Source: a virus. Taken from it: a stretch of 28,376 bases of DNA. Positions 13,928 through 22,563 of this stretch are shown piece after piece; the stretch's first letter is position 1; each line of letters opens with the position of its first letter. A model generated the notes under the pieces. The model saw only the letters and a program-made list of their open reading frames with translations. It was not told the origin of the DNA and made no database searches. The position numbers and the translations under genes are program-made. The stretch lies in the IMG/VR virus record IMGVR_UViG_3300030685_000077, positions 1 through 28,376 of that record; one strand, 5' to 3'.

Positions 13928-16900
13928 ATGATAAATCAGAAAAACACCTTTGTATCTTTTGCAGAACAATTAGCATTATTAAATAAGAATTCAATTGAAG
14001 TTATAACCAAATTAAATGATGTTGTAACTAATAGAAATTCGGTTGTTAGTGTTAATTTAATGAATAGTGATGGAACATCATCAACATATCAATTTCCAAC
14101 AGTTGGTCAATTAAAAAATGAATTAGATATCGCTAATAGAAATATTAGAAAACTAGCTGGTTTAGCAGACTCAACTGCATATGTATCAGATGGTACAACT
14201 ATGAGAAGGGTTTATGTTGATGACTTAAACCGTGAGCCAGATCCAATTGATAATTTAAATACAGTATCAAAATTTACATCAATTAATAATTCATTTTTTG
14301 AATCGTTGTCTAATCCTATGCTAGCGGTTGAACTTGATTTAACCGATCAAATAGATATAAAAGTTAATAAAGTATTATCTCGCAGATATATTATTAAATT
14401 TCAAAAAGATACATCTGGAAATTATACTACAGATGGTTTAACATCTAAAAAAGATTTTGAAAATAGATTTTTAAATAAAAATAATATAAGTATTGATGAT
14501 TTAACAACTTGGTATGGTAATCCAAAAAATTATGGTGTGATGTTTTCTAATCAGCCTTATGATGAACAGCAATTTGATTTAGATTATGAGAAATTACAAT
14601 ATTATGGTACTTTTGATGTTGTTGGCGTTGATAATGACACTATTAATAAAAAATTATGGTATGCGTTAGGTTCAATTACATATTACGATTATTCTGGTAA
14701 TACAAATACTTTAGCAATTGGTGATGAATTAATTATTAATAAAAAAAATTCATCAACAAAATGGAAAATTAAAGAGATTAGTACAGCTAAATCTAATTTT
14801 AGAGTTATTTTAGAAAGAACTGAAGGTTTAGAGCCTGTGCCAATTATTTCAAAAGCGTTAAAATTTTATAGTCCAACATTATCTAATAAATCAATTAAAG
14901 TGACAATTGGTTATGATGAATATAATGTAGTTTTTGTTAAGCCAATTAATACAGATTCTGGTATAGTAGCATCAACTTGGTCATATGGTACTTGTTTTTA
15001 TAGTAATGATTTAGTATTAGATACTAATAATACAGTTTCAATGAATAAATATTATAGTGAAACTGTATATGATTATGGATCAGTATTAAAGGATATGATT
15101 GTTAAAAATATTCCTAGTAAATTCGGTTCTACACCAAATGTTCTTACTTTAGATAGTACTAATTTTAAAGTTGTACAAATTAATACACATTTGACAAATA
15201 CTGCAAATTCAGCGAAGTTAAAAGCATTACAATCACAAAAAACATCTGTTAATTCACAATTAAGTCAATTGAATGACGCTATTACGCAAAAAACTAAGGA
15301 AGTTAGCACTAAACAATATAAATCGGTTTCTGATAAACAAGCTGCACAAAATCAATTAAATTCTTTAATTGATCAGCAAAATTCACAAACGAAATTATAT
15401 ACGTCTATTGTAAATAAAATTAGCGCAGAAAATACTGGATCATCTTCAACTGAAACACCAAAATTCAGAATTCGTGGATTTTGGAGTTTTCCAGCACCAA
15501 TTGTTGTTACAACATCAGGACAGCAACAAAAACAAGAGGTGATACAATTTAAGGTTCAATATAGATATAGCGCCAAAGGTGGTTCAGAACCCACCACAGA
15601 AGGTTTTAATTTAAACATGACACAAACAATTTATACAAATGCTACCTCAACTGGAGATGTCTTAGACCAATCTAAAGCATATACTAATCCTAGTGTTTCA
15701 ACTCAAAATTCAACTGTAACTGGATATTTTTCTAATTGGAATCAATTTTCAAGTGATGTAAGAGGAAGAACTTATAATAGTGCGCTAGATGTTTGGACTT
15801 GGAATGTGGAAGATGTTACTGATGCTAATGCTCCAAATATAAATCAATTAGATGTTTCAATACAGCAAAATGAAAAAGTTGATATTAGAGTTAAATCAAT
15901 ATCAGAAGTTGGTTGGCCAAATGCTCCTCTTGAATCTGATTGGAGTGATATATTAACAATAGAATTCCCAGATGATTTAGCACAAGTTGGTAATGATAGT
16001 TCTACTATTTTACAAAACGCACAAACTGATCAAATTTCATCTCAATTATTAAGTAATTTTAATTCTATGGGATTGACAACACATTTACAACAATCATATA
16101 ATGTTAATGATTTATATGTTGCACATCAAGATGTTAATTTGGGTACATCTTTTAAGGATGCCAATGGTAATGTCATTATGTTAAATGCTTATTTAAAATT
16201 ATTAACTGATAAAATATCAACACTTGAACAAACTATATTGCTTGCTAAAGGTGAACTTGTTGTTAAATTACTTAAAAATTCAAATGAAATTTTAATAGCA
16301 AATGGTGCTTCAGTTAATGTTGCAGTTCGTTGTGAAGAATATGCCACATTATTTGGCGGCACATCGAGAACTTATTATAATAATATTTATTCTATTGATG
16401 ATTATTATTTACAATTTGAAAATATTTCTACTAGTAACCAACTTGGTTTACTTTCATATAGAAAATACGTACCTTCTACAGTTGGTGATAATAGATTTTA
16501 TAATACCGCTATTGCAAATGGGTCATTAGCAGCATATGTTGATTCGTCTGATCAGTTAAATCAGCAAGTTGATAATCAATTTATTTGGGTATCTGATTCT
16601 TCTGGCACTGATCCTATATATAGATCCGGTTCTACTGTTGATGATAGAGGAAATTCACTTTATTCTAATAAATGGAATCTTGGTGTTGCATCTGGATCTA
16701 CAATTGATTTGTTTGACTCTACTGTAACTAGTGGTGTTAGTTGGACTGGATTGACAATTACTCTTCCTGATGCTAATTATCAATCTGATTTTCCTGTTAC
16801 TGTTCATCCATATATTGATAATATTAACAATTATGTATATTCAGATGTTGGTGGAGTTAAATTAATAAATGCTAGTACAAAATTCACATTACCAATTAAA

Positions 16901-17113
16901 ATTTTCTTTAAATTATCTGGTGGAACAAATGATAAAGTTACTTTTCCATCAACTTTATCAACATCAACCCCTGTAACTAGAAAATTAAGAATATTTTTAG
17001 AACCAGAAAATTTAAGTAGGCCATTTGAATTTGAAGTTAATTTTCAAATATTTAGAAATAAAACTTACACAACAAGAACTCTCAATAGCCCTAATACATC
17101 AACAATGCTTTAA
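13928..17113 (+). CDS. Large virion structural protein with coiled coil and FnIII-like domain, 1061 aa
   Basis: Probable baseplate or tail-associated structural protein; I do not recognise a specific family. Residues 1-110 are an N-terminal domain with RNIRKLAGLADSTAYVSDGTTMRRVYVDDL. Residues 115-420 are mixed alpha/beta. Residues 425-500 are a Gln/Ser/Lys-rich coiled coil (LKALQSQKTSVNSQLSQL...). Residues 510-682 begin FRIRGFWSFPAPIVV and end VDIRVKSISEVGWPNAPLESDWSDILTI, which looks like a fibronectin-III-type domain interrupted by an insert. A second coiled stretch (about 725-785) and a beta-rich C-terminus follow. There is no signal peptide or catalytic motif. The gene starts a three-gene run of structural genes; its ATG lies in the loop of a 13-bp inverted repeat. 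The baseplate assignment rests on size, architecture and position before uvsY, where T4 keeps the baseplate gene 25. Confidence 0.6.
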   Translation: MINQKNTFVSFAEQLALLNKNSIEVITKLNDVVTNRNSVVSVNLMNSDGTSSTYQFPTVGQLKNELDIANRNIRKLAGLADSTAYVSDGTTMRRVYVDDLNREPDPIDNLNTVSKFTSINNSFFESLSNPMLAVELDLTDQIDIKVNKVLSRRYIIKFQKDTSGNYTTDGLTSKKDFENRFLNKNNISIDDLTTWYGNPKNYGVMFSNQPYDEQQFDLDYEKLQYYGTFDVVGVDNDTINKKLWYALGSITYYDYSGNTNTLAIGDELIINKKNSSTKWKIKEISTAKSNFRVILERTEGLEPVPIISKALKFYSPTLSNKSIKVTIGYDEYNVVFVKPINTDSGIVASTWSYGTCFYSNDLVLDTNNTVSMNKYYSETVYDYGSVLKDMIVKNIPSKFGSTPNVLTLDSTNFKVVQINTHLTNTANSAKLKALQSQKTSVNSQLSQLNDAITQKTKEVSTKQYKSVSDKQAAQNQLNSLIDQQNSQTKLYTSIVNKISAENTGSSSTETPKFRIRGFWSFPAPIVVTTSGQQQKQEVIQFKVQYRYSAKGGSEPTTEGFNLNMTQTIYTNATSTGDVLDQSKAYTNPSVSTQNSTVTGYFSNWNQFSSDVRGRTYNSALDVWTWNVEDVTDANAPNINQLDVSIQQNEKVDIRVKSISEVGWPNAPLESDWSDILTIEFPDDLAQVGNDSSTILQNAQTDQISSQLLSNFNSMGLTTHLQQSYNVNDLYVAHQDVNLGTSFKDANGNVIMLNAYLKLLTDKISTLEQTILLAKGELVVKLLKNSNEILIANGASVNVAVRCEEYATLFGGTSRTYYNNIYSIDDYYLQFENISTSNQLGLLSYRKYVPSTVGDNRFYNTAIANGSLAAYVDSSDQLNQQVDNQFIWVSDSSGTDPIYRSGSTVDDRGNSLYSNKWNLGVASGSTIDLFDSTVTSGVSWTGLTITLPDANYQSDFPVTVHPYIDNINNYVYSDVGGVKLINASTKFTLPIKIFFKLSGGTNDKVTFPSTLSTSTPVTRKLRIFLEPENLSRPFEFEVNFQIFRNKTYTTRTLNSPNTSTML
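13942..13954 (+). repeat. Right arm of the 13-bp inverted repeat, inside the coding start
   Basis: aaacacctttgta encodes part of codons 5-9 (Lys-Asn-Thr-Phe-Val) of the 1061-aa protein and pairs exactly with 13846-13858. In mRNA the two arms could form a long-range stem that loops out the leader and start codon, provided transcription begins upstream of 13846. Confidence 0.8.
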
Positions 17114-17127
17114 AAATAACTATATGA

Positions 17128-20100
17128 ATGATTAATAATAGCTTTCAACTTTTAAGAACAAATCCAGCATTGACAACTAATGTTAAGTTAGTTGTTGCTT
17201 CTGATTACAATTTATATTTAGAATCATTTGATACCAATAAACAATTATCAGATCAAAAATTTAAACATTTTTTATTAAATAAAAATAATTTATTAGATGA
17301 TCAGATTATTAAGTTTTATGATGGATTATCATCACAAATAGCATTTGATGTTAAATATGATTCTGATAATGATACTACATTTTCTAAATATAGTCAGCAA
17401 TTTGATGATATTTATTGGTCTGGTGCTAAGTCAGTTGAGGATAATTGGTATAATGAAGATTATGAATATTTAGCGCCATTATTTATAAAAAAAAATAATT
17501 TACCTGAAGGGTTTATAATATTAAGAGTTGACGATCCTACACCATACGAAGAAGAATATAATGATTTTAGTGTAAGTAAATTAAATAAGGATAATTTTTA
17601 TTCTCAAATTGTTGATAAATGGAAATGTGTTAGTTTTTCTGATATGAGATATCAAAGTGATATAGGTTATTTCTTATATAATAATTATACAAATAATGAT
17701 TTATTTCCAGAAAATTCATTTGAATTAAATTTTAAGCAATATGAATATTCTAAATTTTATGGTATAGATTATGTTAATGGATTTTATACTTCTAAATCTA
17801 AATTTTTACAAGAAATATTATATTATGAACAACCACATTTTAAATTAGAAAAAGAAATATTAGATTCATTTAGAAGTAATGATTTAATTTTTCCACATAT
17901 ATTAAATATGAAGTTTTTATTTAATGATGTTCCGGCAACACCAGATAATATTAAAAATTATTCATTAAATAGGTATTATGGATTTTACATTGATAAATTA
18001 GAATTTATAACAAATCTGACATCCTATGTAACACCTGATTTGAAACCAGGACTATCATTGAAGAATAATATTTTTATGAGTGGGACAACAAAAATTACAG
18101 ATTCCCCTTTTGTTGAAGGATTTTATACAAATAAAACATATTGGATTCAATATAACGACCAATTTTATCAAGTTAATAGAATTCCAAATGGGTTGGTTTA
18201 TAATTATCAAGTAATTAGCACATTTGATATGAGTGCTGTCACATTTAGTACTGTTAATGATAGATCATGTTTTATTAATTATATGGATAAAGATTATGAT
18301 TATAATTGTAATAGAATTGGAAACACATCTGGATATACTAATTTTATTTCCGGATATACTTCTGGATTTAATATAGATTCATATTATGATAATGGTGAGC
18401 TTAAATCTATGTTTGGTGACCTTTATATAATTAATATTGATGGTATTTATCATATATTAAAGAAAAGAGGTGATGAGTATTTTGTTCAGAGTGATTATGC
18501 TATAAATTCTTATCCAGATAAATTAGAATATTGGAAAGGTGGAAAAAATAGTAAATATTATAATACAAAGCCAATATATTCATATGGTGTTAAGCCAATT
18601 GTTTATCCTGTTTATAGATTAAAATTTAGTGATATTAAAGATTTTGATTTTAATAGAGTTAATACTCATTTTGCTGATTTTGATTATGAAAAAGATATTT
18701 ATCATGTAACTAATGAACATAAATTATATGCTGTTGATTATACTGATATCTCAGTTCTAAATAAAAGTTTTATGACACATCCAAGAGGTGAAGATGGACA
18801 ATATCAAATTATGAATGTTTCATCTGAATATGTTTCTGATGATGAGTTATTTGAAATTTCATTTAACGATTTGACAGGAATTTGGAGAAAAAATCAATCG
18901 GTTGTTAAATGGGGGTATGCTGGCTCAAATTCTAATTGTGATTATCCTTATAAATTAAATAATTCAATAGATGTTGGAGATATTTATAATAGTGCGTGTG
19001 ATTCTAAAAGTAATGTGCCACACGAAACCGAAAAAAATTTAGATTATTTTTATAGAATAGGTAATTTCTTTTCTGGTAGTACTGGAAATATTGTTAGATA
19101 TTTAAATCAAACTACTAATATTGAAACCGATTTTATGATTAATAATAAATTTGATTTAGATTTATATTTAAACAAAGATGTGAATTATTTTAATTATTTT
19201 TTCAAAAATAAACATTTATTTTCGGTAAATGAATTACTTTATACTGGAGCAACCTTAAAGTATTCAACTTTTCAATCTGGTGATGTATATTCATCATCAT
19301 CTACATTATTTAAAGGCTTAAATTTTAGTGCAGTTAATATAAATAAGATATCAAGAGATACTTCTGGTAAAATATTAAATATTATTTCAGATTATAGTAA
19401 GAATTATAATGATTATAAATTTTCAATTATATTGAATGATGTGTATGATTATTATAGTGGTATTACATATATTGGATTATATGAAAATGGAATAATAGAT
19501 AGTAATAATATAATAGATAGTGGAACTAACGGAATTCATGTTTTCTTAAATGACGTATTTAAAAATATTTTAATTGTTATTAATGTTATAATACCTATAC
19601 AAACTTCTTTTATTAATTTAAATAATGTTCCTGTTTTTGGTGAAAAATATGGATTTTATAATTCTAAAACACTTGTTGGTAATAGTTTAATTTATCCTGC
19701 TACTGCAATAGAATATGACCCAGCATTAATTACGGCGGCTAATTTTAATGATGCCTTTGATGATATGAATACATTATCAGAATTTGAGTCTGGTATAACA
19801 TATTATTATTTTGATTCTAAAGGTGTTTTAGGATCAACTGGACCAATAAATATTTTTAATTCTGGCTGTACAATGATTGGTACAAATTGGGGAAAAGCAG
19901 ATCCACCATTTATTTTAACTGTTAATGACCCAGAATTATTAGAAACAAAAAAGCAATCTTATATAAAAGGTTCAATAAAAGGACCATCTTCTAATATTTA
20001 TGGTGATTATGAAACATTTTATGATTCAAATCAAAAACAAAAATACAATGTTATCGAACCGTTAGCAAGATATATGAATTTAAATATTCAAGAAAATAAT

Positions 20101-20547
20101 ATGAATACTGTTTTTGCATCAAATGCAGTATCAACAAATAATGTAATTTATAGATATAATGGTAGTTATGAACCAATATTTACAGATATTCCTATATTTA
20201 ATAATATATATTTATATACAGGAACAAGTATTAAACAATGGGATTCAAATTATAAATTTGATACATCTTTTGAAAATTTTGGTATGATAGAAGAATTAGT
20301 TTATTCAAAAATTAATCCAAATTTATCACCATTAAAATTAAAAGATACAGATACTGATAAATCTATTTATCCAATGGTTGATGAGTATGGTTATTCTTAT
20401 GGCTCAAGATTTATATTTAATTCATCTTGGGATAAAGATTTTTATATTTTAACCAATTTAGATCAAAATATAAATAAGATGGCTTTTGCAAATCTCAATA
20501 ATATTGATTATATTATTGATCCAATTCAAACAAAACAATTAGACTAA
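17128..20547 (+). CDS. Large putative virion/baseplate protein, 1139 aa
   Basis: I do not recognise a family. The protein is very rich in Tyr, Asn, Asp and Phe, with many short beta-like segments and no collagen repeats, membrane spans or enzyme motif. It begins MINNSFQLLRTNPALTTNVKLVV; residues 130-160 carry APLFIKKNNLPEGFIILRVDDP. It starts 14 bases after the 1061-aa gene and is followed 3 bases later by the 241-aa gene, so the three form one transcription unit and probably one structural assembly. The upstream ATG at 17124 is not used: it meets a stop after three codons, leaving 17128 as the start. A baseplate or tail role is inferred from size and neighbours only. Confidence 0.55.
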   Translation: MINNSFQLLRTNPALTTNVKLVVASDYNLYLESFDTNKQLSDQKFKHFLLNKNNLLDDQIIKFYDGLSSQIAFDVKYDSDNDTTFSKYSQQFDDIYWSGAKSVEDNWYNEDYEYLAPLFIKKNNLPEGFIILRVDDPTPYEEEYNDFSVSKLNKDNFYSQIVDKWKCVSFSDMRYQSDIGYFLYNNYTNNDLFPENSFELNFKQYEYSKFYGIDYVNGFYTSKSKFLQEILYYEQPHFKLEKEILDSFRSNDLIFPHILNMKFLFNDVPATPDNIKNYSLNRYYGFYIDKLEFITNLTSYVTPDLKPGLSLKNNIFMSGTTKITDSPFVEGFYTNKTYWIQYNDQFYQVNRIPNGLVYNYQVISTFDMSAVTFSTVNDRSCFINYMDKDYDYNCNRIGNTSGYTNFISGYTSGFNIDSYYDNGELKSMFGDLYIINIDGIYHILKKRGDEYFVQSDYAINSYPDKLEYWKGGKNSKYYNTKPIYSYGVKPIVYPVYRLKFSDIKDFDFNRVNTHFADFDYEKDIYHVTNEHKLYAVDYTDISVLNKSFMTHPRGEDGQYQIMNVSSEYVSDDELFEISFNDLTGIWRKNQSVVKWGYAGSNSNCDYPYKLNNSIDVGDIYNSACDSKSNVPHETEKNLDYFYRIGNFFSGSTGNIVRYLNQTTNIETDFMINNKFDLDLYLNKDVNYFNYFFKNKHLFSVNELLYTGATLKYSTFQSGDVYSSSSTLFKGLNFSAVNINKISRDTSGKILNIISDYSKNYNDYKFSIILNDVYDYYSGITYIGLYENGIIDSNNIIDSGTNGIHVFLNDVFKNILIVINVIIPIQTSFINLNNVPVFGEKYGFYNSKTLVGNSLIYPATAIEYDPALITAANFNDAFDDMNTLSEFESGITYYYFDSKGVLGSTGPINIFNSGCTMIGTNWGKADPPFILTVNDPELLETKKQSYIKGSIKGPSSNIYGDYETFYDSNQKQKYNVIEPLARYMNLNIQENNMNTVFASNAVSTNNVIYRYNGSYEPIFTDIPIFNNIYLYTGTSIKQWDSNYKFDTSFENFGMIEELVYSKINPNLSPLKLKDTDTDKSIYPMVDEYGYSYGSRFIFNSSWDKDFYILTNLDQNINKMAFANLNNIDYIIDPIQTKQLD

Positions 20548-20550
20548 TTT

Positions 20551-21276
20551 ATGAAGAGCAATTTAATGTTAAAAAAATTTAGTGTGAATTCGGTTCCTGG
20601 TACTATGAATCAAACTGAGTTACGTACATTTTTCGGTGGAAAAATTATTTACTCTGAAGATAATATTGTTATTAATGATGATTCTATAAATTTTAGTCAA
20701 GTAGTTGGTAATTATAATGATGGTTATCAATATTATGATAAAGATACAATACCAGAAATTTGGGAAACTCAATTTTATGAGAATTTAACAGATTTAAAAG
20801 GTAATAATCAAAATATATCATTATATACTCAAACAACATCTAATTTAAGTGATAACACAAGATGGCAGATAATTATAAATGGCTCAGCTATATTAAAAGA
20901 TTACTTATTTTTTAAAATTAAAGAACAAAGAGTGTTTAAGATTATAAATGCTAATGAAGTATATTCTAATAATATAAATAATGCTATTTATGAATATGTT
21001 ACAAATAATATATTTGGACGATATAGATTAGATAAAATAGATTTTTATGTTGGATATTATGATATTAAACAACAAACTATTTATGATAATATAATGCTAC
21101 AATATAATCCAACTTTTGATGTTAGTGTATATAAATCAGAAAATTTGATTAATAAAAGTGTTATTAATTATGACCCTTATAAGTTTGATATTATTACTAT
21201 TCAGTATAACCAATCAAAATCATCAACTCAATATAGTTTTGATTATTATTTTAACCTTAATTTTACAAAAATCTAA
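20551..21276 (+). CDS. Putative virion protein, 241 aa, unknown family
   Basis: No family recognised. The start MKSNLMLKKFSVNSVPGTMNQTELRTFFGGKIIYSEDNIVI leads into a beta-rich body full of Tyr, Asn and Ile, close in composition to the 1139-aa protein before it. There is no signal peptide, membrane segment or cysteine cluster. It is separated from the upstream gene by only 3 bases, suggesting translational coupling and a stoichiometric structural partner. It ends 46 bases before the uvsY-like gene. In T4 the gene in this place encodes the baseplate wedge protein gp25, but I see no gp25 signature here (length and sequence differ), so no homology is claimed. Confidence 0.55.
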   Translation: MKSNLMLKKFSVNSVPGTMNQTELRTFFGGKIIYSEDNIVINDDSINFSQVVGNYNDGYQYYDKDTIPEIWETQFYENLTDLKGNNQNISLYTQTTSNLSDNTRWQIIINGSAILKDYLFFKIKEQRVFKIINANEVYSNNINNAIYEYVTNNIFGRYRLDKIDFYVGYYDIKQQTIYDNIMLQYNPTFDVSVYKSENLINKSVINYDPYKFDIITIQYNQSKSSTQYSFDYYFNLNFTKI

Positions 21277-21295
21277 ACTAATATACAATTAAACA

Positions 21296-21311
21296 ATATA
21301 TAATAAAAAAT
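21296..21311 (+). promoter_or_regulatory. Putative promoter motif, copy 2
   Basis: The 16-mer atatataataaaaaat is identical to 13899-13914 and lies 11 bases before the ATG of the uvsY-like gene. It opens the recombination gene block after the structural run, a natural place for a promoter. Confidence 0.5.
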
Positions 21312-21322
21312 AATGAATAACT

Positions 21323-21775
21323 ATGCCTGAAGAAGAAAAAATTGATTCACGTAAAGATATGTCTAAGAAAATGATAGAATCAACAAAAGAGTGGAATGTT
21401 ATTGTTAAAAATTTAAGTGCAAGATTAAAAGGCGATATTGCAACTATTGTTGATGTGAAAGCCGAAGCAATTAGTCATAGACAAAGTGTTATTGAAGAGG
21501 TTAAGGTATATACAGTTAAAATATATAAATTAGTTGCTAAAATGAAGGTTTTACATAAAGCAAAATTTGAATTCTATGCAACATCTTATCAAGTTAAAAC
21601 TTCTGGAACCGAAAAACTTAGATTGATAGAAGCCGATTTATCTGAACATCAATCATTTATAGATGAGTTGGATGAACATGTTAATTTTTTAAAGGATACA
21701 TCTAAAAATTTAGAATCTATAAATTTTGCTGTTAAAGATAGAATAGAACTTGCAAATATTTTAGGAGGATATTAA
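21323..21775 (+). CDS. uvsY: UvsY-like recombination mediator, 150 aa
   Basis: In T4, UvsY loads the UvsX recombinase onto gp32-coated single-stranded DNA. This 150-aa, highly charged, helical protein has the length (T4 UvsY is 137 aa) and the visible pattern of that family. Residues 70-92 read LVAKMKVLHKAKFEFYATSYQ, comparable to the T4 stretch with KKVALKARLDYYSGRG. The C-terminal half, with DEHVNFLKDTSKNLESINFAVKDRI, parallels the T4 C-terminal helix region that includes IKSRGFAIKHI. Gene order is the stronger support: uvsY, small genes, then uvsW, as in T4. The ATG at 21323 follows the repeated 16-bp leader motif. Symbol assigned from pattern plus synteny; no UvsX gene lies in this window. 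Confidence 0.7.
   Translation: MPEEEKIDSRKDMSKKMIESTKEWNVIVKNLSARLKGDIATIVDVKAEAISHRQSVIEEVKVYTVKIYKLVAKMKVLHKAKFEFYATSYQVKTSGTEKLRLIEADLSEHQSFIDELDEHVNFLKDTSKNLESINFAVKDRIELANILGGY
21763..21768 (+). promoter_or_regulatory. AGGAGG, the clearest Shine-Dalgarno in the window
   Basis: A perfect AGGAGG stands 9 bases before the ATG at 21778. Most other starts in the window have only A/T-rich leaders. It overlaps the last codons of uvsY (Leu-Gly-Gly), so it could be partly coincidental. Confidence 0.5.
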
Positions 21776-21777
21776 TT

Positions 21778-22146
21778 ATGGCATTTGTTAAAGAATTTAA
21801 AGAAAATAAAGCATGGAAAGGTTTTTTATCAAAAAGTCAAAAAAAAAATAAAGAATATTATCAACAAATGTTTTATTATGCTTGTGATTATATTACTGAT
21901 AATGATTTAAATAGTGATGATATTAATTTACTTATTTTAGCAGTGATACTCCGAATATTAAAAGTGATTGATATAACTAATGATGATGTTTTTGAAATAA
22001 TAAATAAAATGTATAATAAAACTTTATTTAATTATGATGATAAGTTTGATTATGAGTTAGAATATGTTAAAAATTATTCTAATTATTATATTAAAAGAAA
22101 AATTAGAATAGAAAAATTGAATAAATTAAAAAAATTAATTAATTAA
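21778..22146 (+). CDS. Small helical protein in the uvsY–uvsW block, 122 aa
   Basis: Unknown family. The sequence is mostly helical and basic: it opens MAFVKEFKENKAWKGFLSKSQKKNKEYYQQMFYY, has a hydrophobic centre (INLLILAVILRILKVIDI, residues 49-66) and a Lys/Asn-rich tail. The central stretch is long enough for a buried helix pair, but its charged flanks and Asp residues argue against a membrane anchor. It starts 2 bases after uvsY behind an AGGAGG, and its stop abuts the next start. T4 also has small genes (uvsY.-1, uvsY.-2) between uvsY and uvsW, so this is a positional counterpart, not a proven homologue. Confidence 0.65.
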   Translation: MAFVKEFKENKAWKGFLSKSQKKNKEYYQQMFYYACDYITDNDLNSDDINLLILAVILRILKVIDITNDDVFEIINKMYNKTLFNYDDKFDYELEYVKNYSNYYIKRKIRIEKLNKLKKLIN

Positions 22147-22317
22147 ATGGAAGAAATTCAAATTGTAGTATTAGAAAAAGATGATAATCATACTAGAATT
22201 CTAGCAACGTATAAAAGTAAAGAATATAAATTTGATATATCAAGTGCAACACCAGAAGAAGATGTAATTAAATTGGCTCGAGATTATATATCAATTAAAG
22301 AACGATTAAATTCTTAA
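22147..22317 (+). CDS. Very small protein, 56 aa, in the uvsY–uvsW block
   Basis: This short frame fits exactly between its neighbours: ATG at 22147 directly after one stop, TAA at 22315-22317 directly before the next ATG. The product begins MEEIQIVVLEKDDNHTRILATY and ends RDYISIKERLNS. It looks like two beta strands followed by a short strand and a C-terminal helix (ATPEEDVIKLARDYISIKERL). It is acidic at the N-terminus, with no Cys and no known motif. Perfect tiling without gaps or overlaps on either side is the main evidence that it is a real gene. It corresponds in place and size to the small T4 genes beside uvsW. Confidence 0.7.
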   Translation: MEEIQIVVLEKDDNHTRILATYKSKEYKFDISSATPEEDVIKLARDYISIKERLNS

Positions 22318-22563
22318 ATGTACGGCATAAAATATACAAAAGAAAGATTAGAAGAATTAGGTATTGAAATAATAATACCAATTGATGAAAATACATGGAA
22401 ACCATCAGTGATAGTTGAAGGTAATGATGGTAGTTTTATGAGATATCCACCAGTAACAATGACTGAATTATATGACAGTAATATTGTTGATGATGCTGTT
22501 GATTTATTTATAATACAGCTTAGGAAAGAAAAATTAAAAAAATTGAATGAAGTTCAAGCTTAA
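22318..22563 (+). CDS. Small protein, 81 aa, overlapping uvsW
   Basis: Unknown function. The product starts MYGIKYTKERLEELGIEIIIPIDENTWKPSVIVEGNDGSFMRYPPV, looks like a small alpha/beta fold, and ends with a charged helix (LFIIQLRKEKLKKLNEVQA). The start directly follows the 56-aa gene's stop, and the last 17 bases overlap the start of uvsW, so translation of the helicase is probably coupled to it. No transmembrane segment, metal site or nuclease motif is visible. It completes the set of three small genes between uvsY and uvsW. Confidence 0.65.
   Translation: MYGIKYTKERLEELGIEIIIPIDENTWKPSVIVEGNDGSFMRYPPVTMTELYDSNIVDDAVDLFIIQLRKEKLKKLNEVQA

Noticed and set aside
20551-21276. T4 gp25 homologue, from its place before uvsY
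   Set aside because: The length and sequence show no gp25/lysozyme-like pattern; only the position agrees.
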